A DNA stretch of 64,000 nt from SLSG01 sp964477035. GTDB lineage: Bacteria; Bacteroidota; Bacteroidia; Bacteroidales; UBA7960. A model generated the notes under the pieces. That model did no database searches, was not told the DNA's origin, and saw only the letters and a list, made by a program, of their open reading frames with translations. Each line of letters opens with the position of its first letter. The first letter of the stretch is position 1. The stretch lies in the NCBI GenBank assembly GCA_964477035.1, contig CAYZCW010000011.1:1-64000 (forward strand), given 5' to 3'. The position numbers were made by a program, and so were the translations under genes. Shown here one piece after another: positions 8,605 through 17,023 of this stretch.

Positions 8605-9498
8605 ATGGCTTTCGTTTCAAAAGAAAAAATTTTCTCCCGAAGGTGGTTTCAGTCCTATTCCCTGATCACCCTCGGGGCCCTGATCATGGCGGCCGGATTC
8701 GTGTTCTTCATCTCCCCCCACCGCATCGTGCCGGGGGGGGTGTATGGCATCGGGATCGTGCTGCACCACCTGATCGGCATCCCGGTCGGTCTCACCGGCC
8801 TGGCGTTCAACATCCCGCTGACCATCATCGGCGTCCGCGTGCTGGGACCCCGCTTTGGGGTCAAGACCGTGGTCGGCTTCGTGCTGGCCTCGGTGTTCAT
8901 CGATGGCCTCACCTGGATCTGGGGGGAGGTCCCCCTGGTCCCGGACGACATCCTGCTGTCCTCCATCTTCGGCGGGGTGCTGGTCGGCTTCGGCCTTGGC
9001 CTCATCTTCAAGTCGCGCGCGACCTCGGGCGGCTCCACCATCATCGCCATGATCATGGCCAAGTACACCCGCATGCCCCTGGGTCAGACCCTGATGGTGG
9101 TGGACGGCGTCATCGTGCTGGTCGGGCTGGCGGCCTTCGGCGACTGGACCATCCCGCTGTACTCCTGGATCGTCATCTACATCACCGGCAAGGTGATCGA
9201 CGGGGTGCTGGAGGGCGTCTCCTACGAGAAGACCCTGTTCATCATTTCCGAGAAGTACGAGGACATCGCCCAAAAGATCCTAGTCGACCTGAACCGGGGC
9301 GGCACCTACCTGACGGGAAAGGGCATGTACAACCAGGAAGAGAAGAAGATCATCTTCGTGAACGTGACCCGGCGGGAAGTGGCCCTGCTGCAGGACCACA
9401 TCAACCAGGTCGATCCCGACGCCTTTGTCACCGTGATCGATGCCTCGGAAATCCTGGGCAAGGGCTTTCGCTCCCTGAAAGAGAAGGTGAACGACTGA
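8605..9498 (+). CDS. YitT family membrane protein (DUF161 and DUF2179)
   Basis: Integral membrane protein of unknown function. The 297-residue product has five or six hydrophobic segments in the first 195 residues (for example SLITLGALIMAAGFVFFISP near 17-36) with the conserved IVPGGVYGIGIV and SRATSGGSTIIAMI motifs of the DUF161 part. A soluble C-terminal domain from about residue 210 (LFIISEKYEDIAQKIL) matches DUF2179, a ferredoxin-like ligand-binding fold. Length is typical. It is a single gene between divergent purH and a convergent MFS carrier. No substrate is known for the family. Confidence 0.9.
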   Translation: MAFVSKEKIFSRRWFQSYSLITLGALIMAAGFVFFISPHRIVPGGVYGIGIVLHHLIGIPVGLTGLAFNIPLTIIGVRVLGPRFGVKTVVGFVLASVFIDGLTWIWGEVPLVPDDILLSSIFGGVLVGFGLGLIFKSRATSGGSTIIAMIMAKYTRMPLGQTLMVVDGVIVLVGLAAFGDWTIPLYSWIVIYITGKVIDGVLEGVSYEKTLFIISEKYEDIAQKILVDLNRGGTYLTGKGMYNQEEKKIIFVNVTRREVALLQDHINQVDPDAFVTVIDASEILGKGFRSLKEKVND

Positions 9499-9514
9499 CC
9501 CGGCGAGGGGTCCC

Positions 9515-9544
9515 GGCCGGCCATCCCTTTTCAGGCGGCCGGCC
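9515..9544. terminator. GC-rich hairpin between convergent genes
   Basis: An 8-bp inverted repeat (GGCCGGCC at 9515-9522 and 9537-9544) with a 14-base loop fills the 52-base gap between the convergent YitT and MFS genes. It may stop transcription from both sides, but neither strand has a proper T tract. Confidence 0.4.
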
Positions 9545-9550
9545 CTTGCC

Positions 9551-10819
9551 TCAGCCGTTTGGCGTCCTGACCGGCTGCAGCCTGCGGCCCAGCAGGACCA
9601 GCACCAGGGCATTGGCCGCGATGACGGCCACCACGCCCCAGTGGATGTGGGAAAAGCCTAAGCCCCTCTCCAGGAAAAAGCTGTAAACAACCGGGGCAGC
9701 GGCCGTGCTGACCACCATGACGAAGGTGAACAGGCTCCGCACCGTGCCCAGGCTGCGGGTGCCGTAGGTCTCGGCGTAGATGGCCGAGGTGATGGGGGAG
9801 CTGGACCCGCCCGTGATACCGACCAGCATCCAGAACAGCGGGGTGGCCCACAGCGGATCGAACAGGCTCAGCACAATGAGTCCTGCCCCCAGCGGCAGCA
9901 GCACCAGGGGCAGCAGCCGGCGCCCGCTGTAGCGGTCGATGAGCGGCCCGGCAAACACCGAACACAGGGAAGCCGAGAGGGCGTAGGCCGTGATGCCCGC
10001 CGCCATCCACTCGAGCGACCAGCCCTTTTCGGTGGCGATGAACGTCTGGAAAAAGAACAGGGCCGTCTGCAAAAAGCCCACCAGAAAGACCGTGGGTGCC
10101 AGCAAATAAAAGACCCCGCTGCGCAGGATATCCCGCTGCCGCCACAGCCGCTCCTCCCCGGGAACGGTGTCCTTATCCGGCCGGGAGGCGGGCACGGACA
10201 CCTGCCGGGACTCCGTGCCCGCCTCCACCACGGAAGCGGGGGAGGCACCGCGGAGCAGCATCATGGACAGGGGCAGCAACACCAGCAGAATGAACAGGGC
10301 GCTCAGTCCAAACGTTTCCCGCCACCCCAACGCGGCAATCGTGCTGATGACCACCACCGGCATCAGTCCCTCGCCCAGGGGAAACCCCAGGTAGGCGATG
10401 CTGAGGGCCTTGCCGCGGGCCCGGCTGAAGAACCGGCCCATGGTGGTCATGGACGTGTGGCTCAGCAGCCCCTGTCCGAAGAGCCGGAGCATATAGACCG
10501 CCAGAAAAAGGGTCAGGAGGTTGAAGGAGAAAGCCGCCACAAGGCAGGCGGCGGTGATGCCGGCCACCACGAAGAGGGTGAAGCCCCTGAGGGGCACGTG
10601 GTCGATGCGCCGGCCCAGCACGATGAGGGTGGTGGCACTCAACAGGGTCGCCCCGGCATACAGGCTGCTGAAAAAGCTGCGGCTGATCTGGAACGACTCC
10701 ATCAGGGAGGGGATGTAGAGCGAGACCACGAAGGTCTGCCCGAAGCTGCTGAAAAACACCAGCAACACCCCGAACGACAGGATCCGCTTGTTGGACAGAA
10801 AGAAACGAAGATAGTTCAC
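9551..10819 (-). CDS. Major facilitator superfamily transporter
   Basis: Secondary carrier of the inner membrane. The 422-residue product shows two sets of about six hydrophobic segments separated by a central hydrophilic loop near residues 200-225 (PASRPDKDTVPGEERLW). The loop between segments 2 and 3 carries a weak MFS motif A (VLGRRIDHVPLRG), and a second copy (VFAGPLIDRYSGRRL) is in the C-terminal half. The pattern resembles monocarboxylate-type carriers, but the substrate cannot be read from sequence. It is the last gene of a possible unit with the putative outer-membrane protein and the cytochrome upstream; the gap to the former is 57 bases. Confidence 0.88.
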   Translation of the reverse strand: MNYLRFFLSNKRILSFGVLLVFFSSFGQTFVVSLYIPSLMESFQISRSFFSSLYAGATLLSATTLIVLGRRIDHVPLRGFTLFVVAGITAACLVAAFSFNLLTLFLAVYMLRLFGQGLLSHTSMTTMGRFFSRARGKALSIAYLGFPLGEGLMPVVVISTIAALGWRETFGLSALFILLVLLPLSMMLLRGASPASVVEAGTESRQVSVPASRPDKDTVPGEERLWRQRDILRSGVFYLLAPTVFLVGFLQTALFFFQTFIATEKGWSLEWMAAGITAYALSASLCSVFAGPLIDRYSGRRLLPLVLLPLGAGLIVLSLFDPLWATPLFWMLVGITGGSSSPITSAIYAETYGTRSLGTVRSLFTFVMVVSTAAAPVVYSFFLERGLGFSHIHWGVVAVIAANALVLVLLGRRLQPVRTPNG

Positions 10820-10876
10820 CGCCTCCAGGTTTTGTTCCCGGCCGGCCCGGGAGTTTCCGGGGGCAAAGATAACCCA

Positions 10877-11827
10877 TTAACGGGACAGGGGGCAGGAGGG
10901 CACCGGCTTTCTTTTGCGCCACTGCCCCGGGGCGTTGAAGTGGATCCCGAGGTATACCTCGTGGACCCCGTGCAATTTGCGGACCACGACCTCTTCCTGC
11001 CGGAGGGCGATCACCTGGTTGCCGTAGCCGTTGAAGACCGTGTAGCGGTATCCCAGCCTTGCACCCATCAGGCGGCCTGCCCGGATGTTGATCCGCCCAT
11101 CCAGCCTGGGGTTGAGGGTCAGCTGGTGGTAAGGCATCTCACCGGGGCCCTCCCCCTCCTGGGTCACGGCCGGACGGTTGGTCTCCCATTTGCCATAGGA
11201 AGCATAGGGCAGGAACACCAGTGCGTGGGCCTCCCCCCTCAGGCTCAGCCTGCGCGTCAGCGGCAGCTCCGCGGCCAGGGAGGGTCCCAGTCCGAGGCCG
11301 GCATCCCACTGCCGCTCCTGCAGGCCGGACACATGGCGCCGCACCAGCCTTTCATAGGCCAGGGCGGCCGACAGCCCGTACCAGGCGCTGAAAGTCCGGC
11401 TTCGCAGCAGGGGCGCCCCGAAGCCGTAAAACAGCTCCATGTAATGCCGGCTGCTGCCATCCTGCCGCAGGGGATTGGTCACCGGCGCCTCCGGATCGGT
11501 GCGCAGGGAGGCCGGCAGCGACAGGGCGGCCACCAGCCGGTGGCGTAGGCGCCCCCGCTCGAGCTCCAGAAAGAGGTCGGCCGAGACCACCTCCGCCAGG
11601 GCCTCCCGGTAGTCCGCCCGGTAAGGGAGGGCGTCTCCTGCCGGAAAAAAGTGACTGAAGGACCAGGCGTAGCGCACCTGGGCGCCCATGACGGCCGGTC
11701 CCTGGTAGGTGCCTCCCAGCCCCGGCGGCAGGTGTCCCTCCGGGGTTTGTGCATGGGCCATGGAGAAAAGGCAGGCCGTGAGCAGGACGGCAAAGGCCTT
11801 CTTGCGAAAGGAACACACCAACGGCAT
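10877..11827 (-). CDS. Putative outer-membrane beta-barrel protein, unrecognised family
   Basis: The 316-residue product begins with a signal peptide (KKAFAVLLTACLFSMAHAQ, cleavage after AHA near residue 26). The rest is rich in alternating hydrophobic and aromatic strands with frequent Gly, Tyr and Arg (for example ELFYGFGAPLLRSRTFSAWY and SLRGEAHALVFLPYASYG), which suggests a barrel in the outer membrane. I recognise no family. It begins 22 bases after the stop of the di-haem cytochrome gene, so the two are probably co-transcribed and may work together. Codon use is as GC-rich as its neighbours. Confidence 0.6.
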   Translation of the reverse strand: MPLVCSFRKKAFAVLLTACLFSMAHAQTPEGHLPPGLGGTYQGPAVMGAQVRYAWSFSHFFPAGDALPYRADYREALAEVVSADLFLELERGRLRHRLVAALSLPASLRTDPEAPVTNPLRQDGSSRHYMELFYGFGAPLLRSRTFSAWYGLSAALAYERLVRRHVSGLQERQWDAGLGLGPSLAAELPLTRRLSLRGEAHALVFLPYASYGKWETNRPAVTQEGEGPGEMPYHQLTLNPRLDGRINIRAGRLMGARLGYRYTVFNGYGNQVIALRQEEVVVRKLHGVHEVYLGIHFNAPGQWRKRKPVPSCPLSR

Positions 11828-11849
11828 CCGGCGGGTTTTGGGCCCTTCC

Positions 11850-14015
11850 CTAGCGCGAGGGCCGGAAGGGCCGGTCGCTGAGGATGGGGTTGTACATCAT
11901 GTCAAAGGTACCACCTTTTGTGATATGGCCCACGGCCCGGTAGTACTCCTCTCCCACCGGCAGCCCGTCCGCATCGACCGGCTCGCCTTCCTCATTCACG
12001 GCCACCAGCCCGGTGGGGGTGGTCCCCACCCCTTCCTCGTCCCAGGGGCGGCTGGTAATGACCTGTCCGACGGGGATCGGCTCTCCCAGGTGGTTGACCA
12101 CCTGCCCGTCCGACCGGAAAGTAAAAGGCACATGCTCGGCTTCGCTGCCGAACACGTCCTTGCCCAGGTTGAAGCTCTGGTCGAGCACGATCTTGCGGTA
12201 GCCCTGGATGTTGGCCTTCATGGTGGCCAGGGTCGGATAGAACACCTCCCCGCGGACATACCAGGCGTCCTCCTCCCGGTCGTAATCCAGGTAGGCCGCC
12301 GCTTCGGCAAAGTGGCGCATCACCCTTTGGCGCTCCAGCAGGATGGCCTTTCGCTCGTTGCGGCCCAGGTTCTTGAGCTGCTCGTCGTCGAAGAGGATGT
12401 CGGCCGAAAAGATCAGCCCCAGCTGTTCGTCCAGACGCTCCCTGTCGATGTAGGCGCTGAGCGCGCTGCGGATCTCGGCCGGCATCACCCCGTAGAGGTC
12501 GGCCCCCACCACCGTGTGGTAGAAATAGCCCAGCTCGCCCATGCCGCTGTCCTCGTGGACATAGTCCATCAGGCGGGTGCGGCCGGGATTTGCAGCATTG
12601 TAAGCGCCGTAGTCCATTTCACGCCAGCCGGCCTCCCCGGGCAGCTTGCGCTGGAAGGACCAGACCGCATCGACCGTGTTGCCCACGTTGCCGTGGCAGC
12701 CGATGCACTGGGTCAGCTCCTCGGTGGTCTGCGGGCGCAGGTTGCCGTGGCGGTCCTCGATGTAGGCGGCCAGGATCCAGCCTGCATCGTTGTCGACCCA
12801 GCCCTGTCCTTCCCTGCCCACGTAGTAGGCGGGCTCCTCCCCTTCCTCCTCGTCCTCATCGATGGCGATGTCGGCCAGGTCCACCTCCTGCCACTTGTAC
12901 ATGTAGCGGATCTCCTTCACCCGCTTGGAGCGCGTGCCCGGGAAGGTATAGTCCTTCCCCTCACTGCCCGCCAGCCCCGGCAGCAGGCTCCCCATGCGGC
13001 CATCGGCCTCCAGGTCGACATAGTGCAGGGGGTGGGCGAACTCGGTGCCGACCGGGTAGAAACCCTTCTTCACCGGGATGCCCGAGGCATCTCCCAGGTA
13101 ATGCGTCTGCTCCGGCCGTCGGTTCTTGATGTTGCTCTCGAGCAGGGCCAGGTTCTGTTTGTACACCTCCAGGCTGAACTGTTCGCCCTCGGTCATGAAC
13201 GGCTCCGGGAGGCGGATGTAGATGCCCGAGACACTGCCCGTCAGCGGGGTGAAAATGGCATAGGGAAAGAAATTGATGGCCCGCCAGCCGGTATAGCCTT
13301 CCAGCTCGTCGCGCACGAAGCCTTCCGGATCGACAAAGCCATGAATGCCGCTGCCGGTGGGATCGGATGGATCGTAGGGAAAGAGATGGTCCGGGTTCAG
13401 CGCAGGGAACATCACCCAGTCGCTGAGGATGTCGTCGAAATTCATCCAGTCGGTATTGCCGTTGCCGCGGGCGCGGGCGAAGGCCGGCCGCCAGTTGTCC
13501 TGCCGCACATAGTCCGTATCATCCAGCTCCGGGATGGCGATGCCTTCGGCCCGGAGCCGCTCCTCGATCTCCTGGGGATGGATGATGTTGCGCCACAGGA
13601 TGTGGTTCAGGTTCTCCGTGGGGAAGCTGAACAGGATCTGGTCCTCCCCGATGTCGAAGGCATTGCCGTGCCGGGCGTGGGTCAGGTAGTCGGTATGGCA
13701 GTACTTGCAGGCGTTCTGGGTGCCGTAAGAGGTCTCGATCCAGCACTGGGGCGGGATGTTGGGCTCCTCGTTAAAGCTCGGCTTGTAGGGCGCCCCGGCG
13801 CGCTGTTCGAAACCTTCGGGCGCCTTGCCCAGTAAAAAGTCCTCCGCGCTGATCCGCTCCGCCTGCAGTCCGAAGGCGGCCAGGCCGTCGATCACTTCGT
13901 GCCCGGGGCCCATCTGCCGGCCGCACATGATGAACACGGCCATGGACAGGGCGGCGGCAAGGATCAGCCTGGTGGGCCGCAGGGCATTTTTCAGGAATTG
14001 GTTCAGGCGCTTCAT
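11850..14015 (-). CDS. Large di-haem c-type cytochrome, probably lipid-anchored
   Basis: The 721-residue product carries two CxxCH haem-attachment motifs: CKYCH near residue 103 and CIGCH near residue 438 (in EELTQCIGCHGNVGN). The start at 14015 gives a basic N-terminus and hydrophobic stretch ending in FIMC (Cys31), which could be a lipobox; an ATG 27 bases upstream is the alternative. Between the haem sites is a long region with many Trp and Tyr residues and an acidic loop (DEDEEEGEEPA). I do not recognise the family; it is not a standard CcpA or MauG peroxidase. As a periplasmic cytochrome it needs the Ccm or Ccs machinery, which is not in the window. It is followed after 22 bases by a putative barrel protein. 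Confidence 0.7.
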   Translation of the reverse strand: MKRLNQFLKNALRPTRLILAAALSMAVFIMCGRQMGPGHEVIDGLAAFGLQAERISAEDFLLGKAPEGFEQRAGAPYKPSFNEEPNIPPQCWIETSYGTQNACKYCHTDYLTHARHGNAFDIGEDQILFSFPTENLNHILWRNIIHPQEIEERLRAEGIAIPELDDTDYVRQDNWRPAFARARGNGNTDWMNFDDILSDWVMFPALNPDHLFPYDPSDPTGSGIHGFVDPEGFVRDELEGYTGWRAINFFPYAIFTPLTGSVSGIYIRLPEPFMTEGEQFSLEVYKQNLALLESNIKNRRPEQTHYLGDASGIPVKKGFYPVGTEFAHPLHYVDLEADGRMGSLLPGLAGSEGKDYTFPGTRSKRVKEIRYMYKWQEVDLADIAIDEDEEEGEEPAYYVGREGQGWVDNDAGWILAAYIEDRHGNLRPQTTEELTQCIGCHGNVGNTVDAVWSFQRKLPGEAGWREMDYGAYNAANPGRTRLMDYVHEDSGMGELGYFYHTVVGADLYGVMPAEIRSALSAYIDRERLDEQLGLIFSADILFDDEQLKNLGRNERKAILLERQRVMRHFAEAAAYLDYDREEDAWYVRGEVFYPTLATMKANIQGYRKIVLDQSFNLGKDVFGSEAEHVPFTFRSDGQVVNHLGEPIPVGQVITSRPWDEEGVGTTPTGLVAVNEEGEPVDADGLPVGEEYYRAVGHITKGGTFDMMYNPILSDRPFRPSR

Positions 14016-14155
14016 ATCTTCAGGGTTTTTGGTTTGGTTCACGGGCCGGCCACTGCAGGCCGGTCATGCTGATATCTATTTGGGCATGCCTGGTAATCCG
14101 GCGGCTCCATGGTCCTCAGGACCGGCTACAGCGACCCGTTGCGTAAAAATACCAT

Positions 14156-14196
14156 AAAAAAAGGCGCCCCAAAAGTAATGAAGCGCCCTTTTGGGG
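14156..14196 (-). terminator. Terminator of the DUF3006 / metallo-beta-lactamase unit
   Basis: On the minus strand a 9-bp stem (CCCCAAAAG at 14196-14188 with CTTTTGGGG at 14175-14167) is followed within four bases by seven T residues (plus-strand A tract 14156-14162). An alternative stem using the GGCGC/GCGCC pairs overlaps it. It lies 37 bases after the stop at 14233. Confidence 0.75.
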
Positions 14197-14232
14197 GAGG
14201 TTTCCGAATTTTTATTCGTTCTAAATTAATTT

Positions 14233-14604
14233 TCAGGGCGGGGGGGTCGACCCCGGGGCGGGCTCTTCCGGCGGCAGGGACCGGTCTTCCGAAGTGGCAT
14301 CTTCCGGGGAATGGCCCGGTCCCGGGGCGGGACCATCCGGATCGGGACCCTCTCCCGGGGCGGGATCTGTCTGCCGGGGCGCCGTCCTGCCCGGGTTTTT
14401 ACGCTTGAGGCGTTCCAGCAGGGACTTGTTGCGCCGGAACTGTTCGGTGGTGGTGGCCGAGTCGATCTCGAACCCGACCGACAGCCAGGTGCCTTCGTGC
14501 ACATGCCTTGGCAGCAGGTGCAGGGGCACGTTCACCGGCACTTCCTCCTCTCCGAAAAGGAGCACCGCCACATGGTTTTCGATACGGTCGATGACAGCTT
14601 TCAT
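14233..14604 (-). CDS. DUF3006 domain protein with proline-rich C-terminal tail
   Basis: Small 123-residue protein. Residues 1-75 match DUF3006: MKAVIDRIENHVAVLLFGEE, then a strand ending in LLPRHVHEGTWLSVGFEID. The remaining 48 residues are a low-complexity tail rich in Pro, Gly and Arg (residues 80-123). DUF3006 genes are often found next to ComEC-like metallo-beta-lactamase genes in other bacteria, and here the ATG overlaps the stop codon of such a gene by four bases (14601-14604), so the two are translationally coupled. The function of the domain is unknown. Confidence 0.8.
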   Translation of the reverse strand: MKAVIDRIENHVAVLLFGEEEVPVNVPLHLLPRHVHEGTWLSVGFEIDSATTTEQFRRNKSLLERLKRKNPGRTAPRQTDPAPGEGPDPDGPAPGPGHSPEDATSEDRSLPPEEPAPGSTPPP

Positions 14605-15770
14605 GGGTTGGTTGGATTGGTTACAAAAGCCAGGTTCTGTTGTCTGATGTCCTCCACCCTGTTGGCGTCGATGCCCGGGATGCGGCTGAGCTCATCGAGG
14701 GAGCCGAAGGGGCGGCCTTCGATGATCTGCTGCGCCCTGGCGGGTCCCACGTGGATGATGCGCGTCAGCTCCTGCAGGCCCGCGCGGTTGATGTCGATCG
14801 TCGGATGGGGATGCGGCAGGGGGCCGGATCCCGGCTGGCCCTCCCCCCTGCCGGTTTCCACGTAATAGTCCATGCCGTCGGAATGCACCACGACGGTCCC
14901 GTTCAGGTCGGTGCGGTACACCATTACCCGTCTTTCATGCAGCCTCCTCAGGGTCTCCTCATGCGGGAAGCCGTAGGAATTGTCCTCCATGCAAAAGATC
15001 ACCGCGGCATCCGGCTGCACGGCATCCAGGAAGGCCGCGGAGGAGCTGGTGGTGCTGCCGTGGTGGGCCACCTTGAGGATGTCGCTGCGGACGGGGATTT
15101 GCCTCTCGATCAGCTCGGTCTCGCTGCGGCGCTCCATGTCGCCGGCCAGCAGCACGCTCACCGCCCCGAGCTCCAGGCGGGTCACCACCGACGCATCGTT
15201 CAGGTGGCGGTCGGACGGCTCCACGGGGTGGAGCACCTGAAGCCGGGCCCCGCCGCCCAGGTCCCGCTCCATGCCGGCCCGTCCGACGGTAAACAAGATC
15301 TCCAGGCTGTCGATCAGCTCCAGGTAGCGCGTGAACAGCCTCGTGGTATGCACCACCCCGGGATCGATCACCTCCAGGACGGGATGGCTGCGCAGCACCG
15401 CGGGCAGTCCCCCGATATGGTCGGCATGCGGGTGGGTGGACACCATCAGGTGGATGGTGTCGACCGCCAGGCGGGCGAGGTAATCCAGGAGGGGTGCCGG
15501 GCGCTCGCCCCCGTCGACAAGGGTCCATGTGCGGGGGGTGCGGACCAGGATGGCATCGCCCTGTCCGACGTCGATAAAATGCACCTGGAAGACGCTTTCC
15601 AGGGGCGGCACCGTGTCGATGGGCGCCGGCAGGCTGTCAGCGGGTGGCCGGCGGCCGGGCAGGCGGTCGCCCAGGGCCGGGAAGAGGACCTGCCGGATAA
15701 AGAGGGTAAGCCCCACCAGCAGCAGGACAAACAGGATAAACAGGAACCAGGCGTTTCTGCGTCTCATCAT
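14601..15770 (-). CDS. ComEC-like metallo-beta-lactamase with C-terminal helix-hairpin-helix
   Basis: The 389-residue product has one N-terminal membrane segment (residues about 8-28), a linker, and from residue 62 a metallo-beta-lactamase domain like the soluble domain of the competence protein ComEC (VHFIDVGQGDAILVRTP, LVDGG, and the metal motif THPHADHIGG at 112-121). Residues about 322-380 hold a DNA-binding helix-hairpin-helix pair (INRAGLQELTRIIHVGPARA, then LSRIPGIDANRVEDI). The membrane channel domain of ComEC is missing, so this is probably an exported, membrane-tethered nuclease or phosphodiesterase that can bind DNA rather than the uptake pore. It overlaps the DUF3006 gene by four bases. 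Confidence 0.85.
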   Translation of the reverse strand: MMRRRNAWFLFILFVLLLVGLTLFIRQVLFPALGDRLPGRRPPADSLPAPIDTVPPLESVFQVHFIDVGQGDAILVRTPRTWTLVDGGERPAPLLDYLARLAVDTIHLMVSTHPHADHIGGLPAVLRSHPVLEVIDPGVVHTTRLFTRYLELIDSLEILFTVGRAGMERDLGGGARLQVLHPVEPSDRHLNDASVVTRLELGAVSVLLAGDMERRSETELIERQIPVRSDILKVAHHGSTTSSSAAFLDAVQPDAAVIFCMEDNSYGFPHEETLRRLHERRVMVYRTDLNGTVVVHSDGMDYYVETGRGEGQPGSGPLPHPHPTIDINRAGLQELTRIIHVGPARAQQIIEGRPFGSLDELSRIPGIDANRVEDIRQQNLAFVTNPTNP

Positions 15771-15785
15771 TCGGCGATTGGTTCG

Positions 15786-16544
15786 TTAGCGCGCTTCCTC
15801 CGTATCCAGCGCCCGGCGGGCCTCCGGGACCAGGAGCTGCAGCCACTGACGGTACATCCTGCCGGAGGGATGCAGCTGGTCGGCCGCCAGCAAGGAAGGA
15901 TCGGTGGCCGCCTGCCGGGACAGGGGGGTGATGTCGGCGTAGCGCGCACCGGCCTGCTGGCTCAGTTCCCGGTTGATCCGGTTGTAGTCGTCGATCTCCC
16001 GGGCCACGCGCTGCTTCTGGTCCGCCGGCACAAAGGGCGTCACGCTGTAGTCCGGGATGGACACCACCAGCACCCTTTGGGGGTCTCCGCCGGCCAGCCC
16101 GATGGCGATCCCGAGCAGTTCATTGAACTCCCTGGTGTAGCCCTCCGTGGTAAAGCCCCGGAGCGGTCCGCGGTACTGGTTGTTGACCCCGATCAGCAGG
16201 CTCACCAGGGCGTAAGGACCCTCCGGACCGGCCTCCCGGATGGCGGCCAGCAGCTCACCGGTGGTCCAGCCCGTGCGGGCGATGATCTGAGGTTGCCCCA
16301 GTTCCAGCCCGTGCCGGACAAGGGAGTCCTGCAGCAGCACCGGCCAGCGGTCCGCCTCCTCCACCCCTTCCCCGATGGTGTAGGAGTCTCCCAGCGCAAG
16401 AAAGTCGGTTGTCATGGGCGGGTCGTTTTCATCATGGTGGTTTTCCTGCTGGCGGCAGGCGAATAAGCCGGCAAGCAAAACAAACAGCAACAGGATGCGG
16501 CTTGCTGCCGCCCGGCCGTTTGCAGCGAATCCCCTGTTTTTCAT
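15786..16544 (-). CDS. SGNH/GDSL-family hydrolase lipoprotein
   Basis: Predicted lipid-anchored esterase facing the periplasm or outside. The 252-residue product has a signal peptide with lipobox LFAC (Cys30). SGNH blocks are visible: GDSYTIGEG with nucleophile Ser54, Gly92 in RTGWTT, Asn122 in IGVNNQY and the DQLH dyad with Asp222 and His225. The pattern fits lysophospholipase L1-like enzymes that cleave acyl esters from lipids or sugars; the real substrate is unknown. It lies 15 bases upstream of the metallo-beta-lactamase gene, so the three may form one minus-strand unit. Confidence 0.88.
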   Translation of the reverse strand: MKNRGFAANGRAAASRILLLFVLLAGLFACRQQENHHDENDPPMTTDFLALGDSYTIGEGVEEADRWPVLLQDSLVRHGLELGQPQIIARTGWTTGELLAAIREAGPEGPYALVSLLIGVNNQYRGPLRGFTTEGYTREFNELLGIAIGLAGGDPQRVLVVSIPDYSVTPFVPADQKQRVAREIDDYNRINRELSQQAGARYADITPLSRQAATDPSLLAADQLHPSGRMYRQWLQLLVPEARRALDTEEAR

Positions 16545-16604
16545 GGGCCGAATTTTCCTGAAAGATACGGTTTCTCAAAAAAATTCCAAAAAGGGGGAAA
16601 ACTT

Positions 16605-16634
16605 TTGCAAAATAGAATTTCTGTGCTATCTTTG
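16605..16634 (+). promoter_or_regulatory. Bacteroidota primary promoter of the tRNA-Asp gene
   Basis: TTG at 16605-16607, a 19-base spacer, then TATCTTTG at 16627-16634 is an exact match to the -33/-7 pattern of the Bacteroidota housekeeping sigma factor. The -7 box ends 46 bases before the mature tRNA. Confidence 0.85.
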
Positions 16635-16680
16635 CAACGCTTTTGACGACAGCAACGCAGCAGACAAGCTCTTTAAATCC

Positions 16681-16754
16681 GGTCCGGTAGTTCAGTTGGT
16701 TAGAATACATGCCTGTCACGCATGGGGTCGCGGGTTCGAGTCCCGTCCGGACCG
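16681..16754 (+). tRNA. tRNA-Asp (anticodon GTC)
   Basis: A full cloverleaf folds: acceptor stem GGTCCGG (16681-16687) with CCGGACC (16747-16753), discriminator G, D arm with AGTTGGTTAGA, anticodon stem CATGC/GCATG, loop CTGTCAC with GTC at 16715-16717, and a T arm containing GGTTCGAGTCC. The CCA end is not encoded, as is usual in this phylum. It has its own promoter and a strong terminator, so it is a single-gene transcript. Confidence 0.97.
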
Positions 16755-16766
16755 CACAAACTCACG

Positions 16767-16796
16767 AAGCCCCCGATATTCGGGGGCTTTTTTTTT
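16767..16796 (+). terminator. Rho-independent terminator of tRNA-Asp
   Basis: A 10-bp perfect stem (AAGCCCCCGA at 16767-16776, TCGGGGGCTT at 16780-16789) with a 3-base loop runs into a T tract to 16796. Confidence 0.92.
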
Positions 16797-16810
16797 GGTG
16801 CGCAAAATGG

Positions 16811-16828
16811 TGCGCACAAAAACGGATT
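16811..16828 (+). repeat. Left copy of an 18-bp direct repeat
   Basis: TGCGCACAAAAACGGATT occurs here and again at 22886-22903 in the same orientation. This copy is 56 bases after the 3' end of tRNA-Asp, just beyond its terminator. The two copies bracket about 6.1 kb of visibly lower GC content. Confidence 0.7.
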
Positions 16829-17023
16829 AATCCCCTGACTCCGGGTAATGATTCCGGCGGTGCGCCAAACATCCCGGAATTTGCATGCCAAATCCTAACC
16901 AAAGCCTGAGGTCGTTAAAAATAACCCCAAAATTCGTTTGCATTTTTGCGTGTTTTGTCTTACATTTAATATAATGATCTTCATATGTTACTTTTTTCTA
17001 GACAATACCAAATAAAATCAAGC

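Noticed and set aside
11709..13835. A 708-codon plus-strand open frame across the cytochrome gene
   Set aside because: Antisense shadow of a gene with CxxCH motifs and signal peptide; no recognisable domain or start context.
16681..16754. tRNA-Asp as the attachment site of the 18-bp-repeat segment
   Set aside because: The repeat does not include any part of the tRNA and no integrase is present, so the tRNA is a neighbour, not a proven att site.
16700..16891. Minus-strand frame whose C-terminus reads GPDGTRTRDP
   Set aside because: This is the familiar false translation of the strand opposite a tRNA gene.
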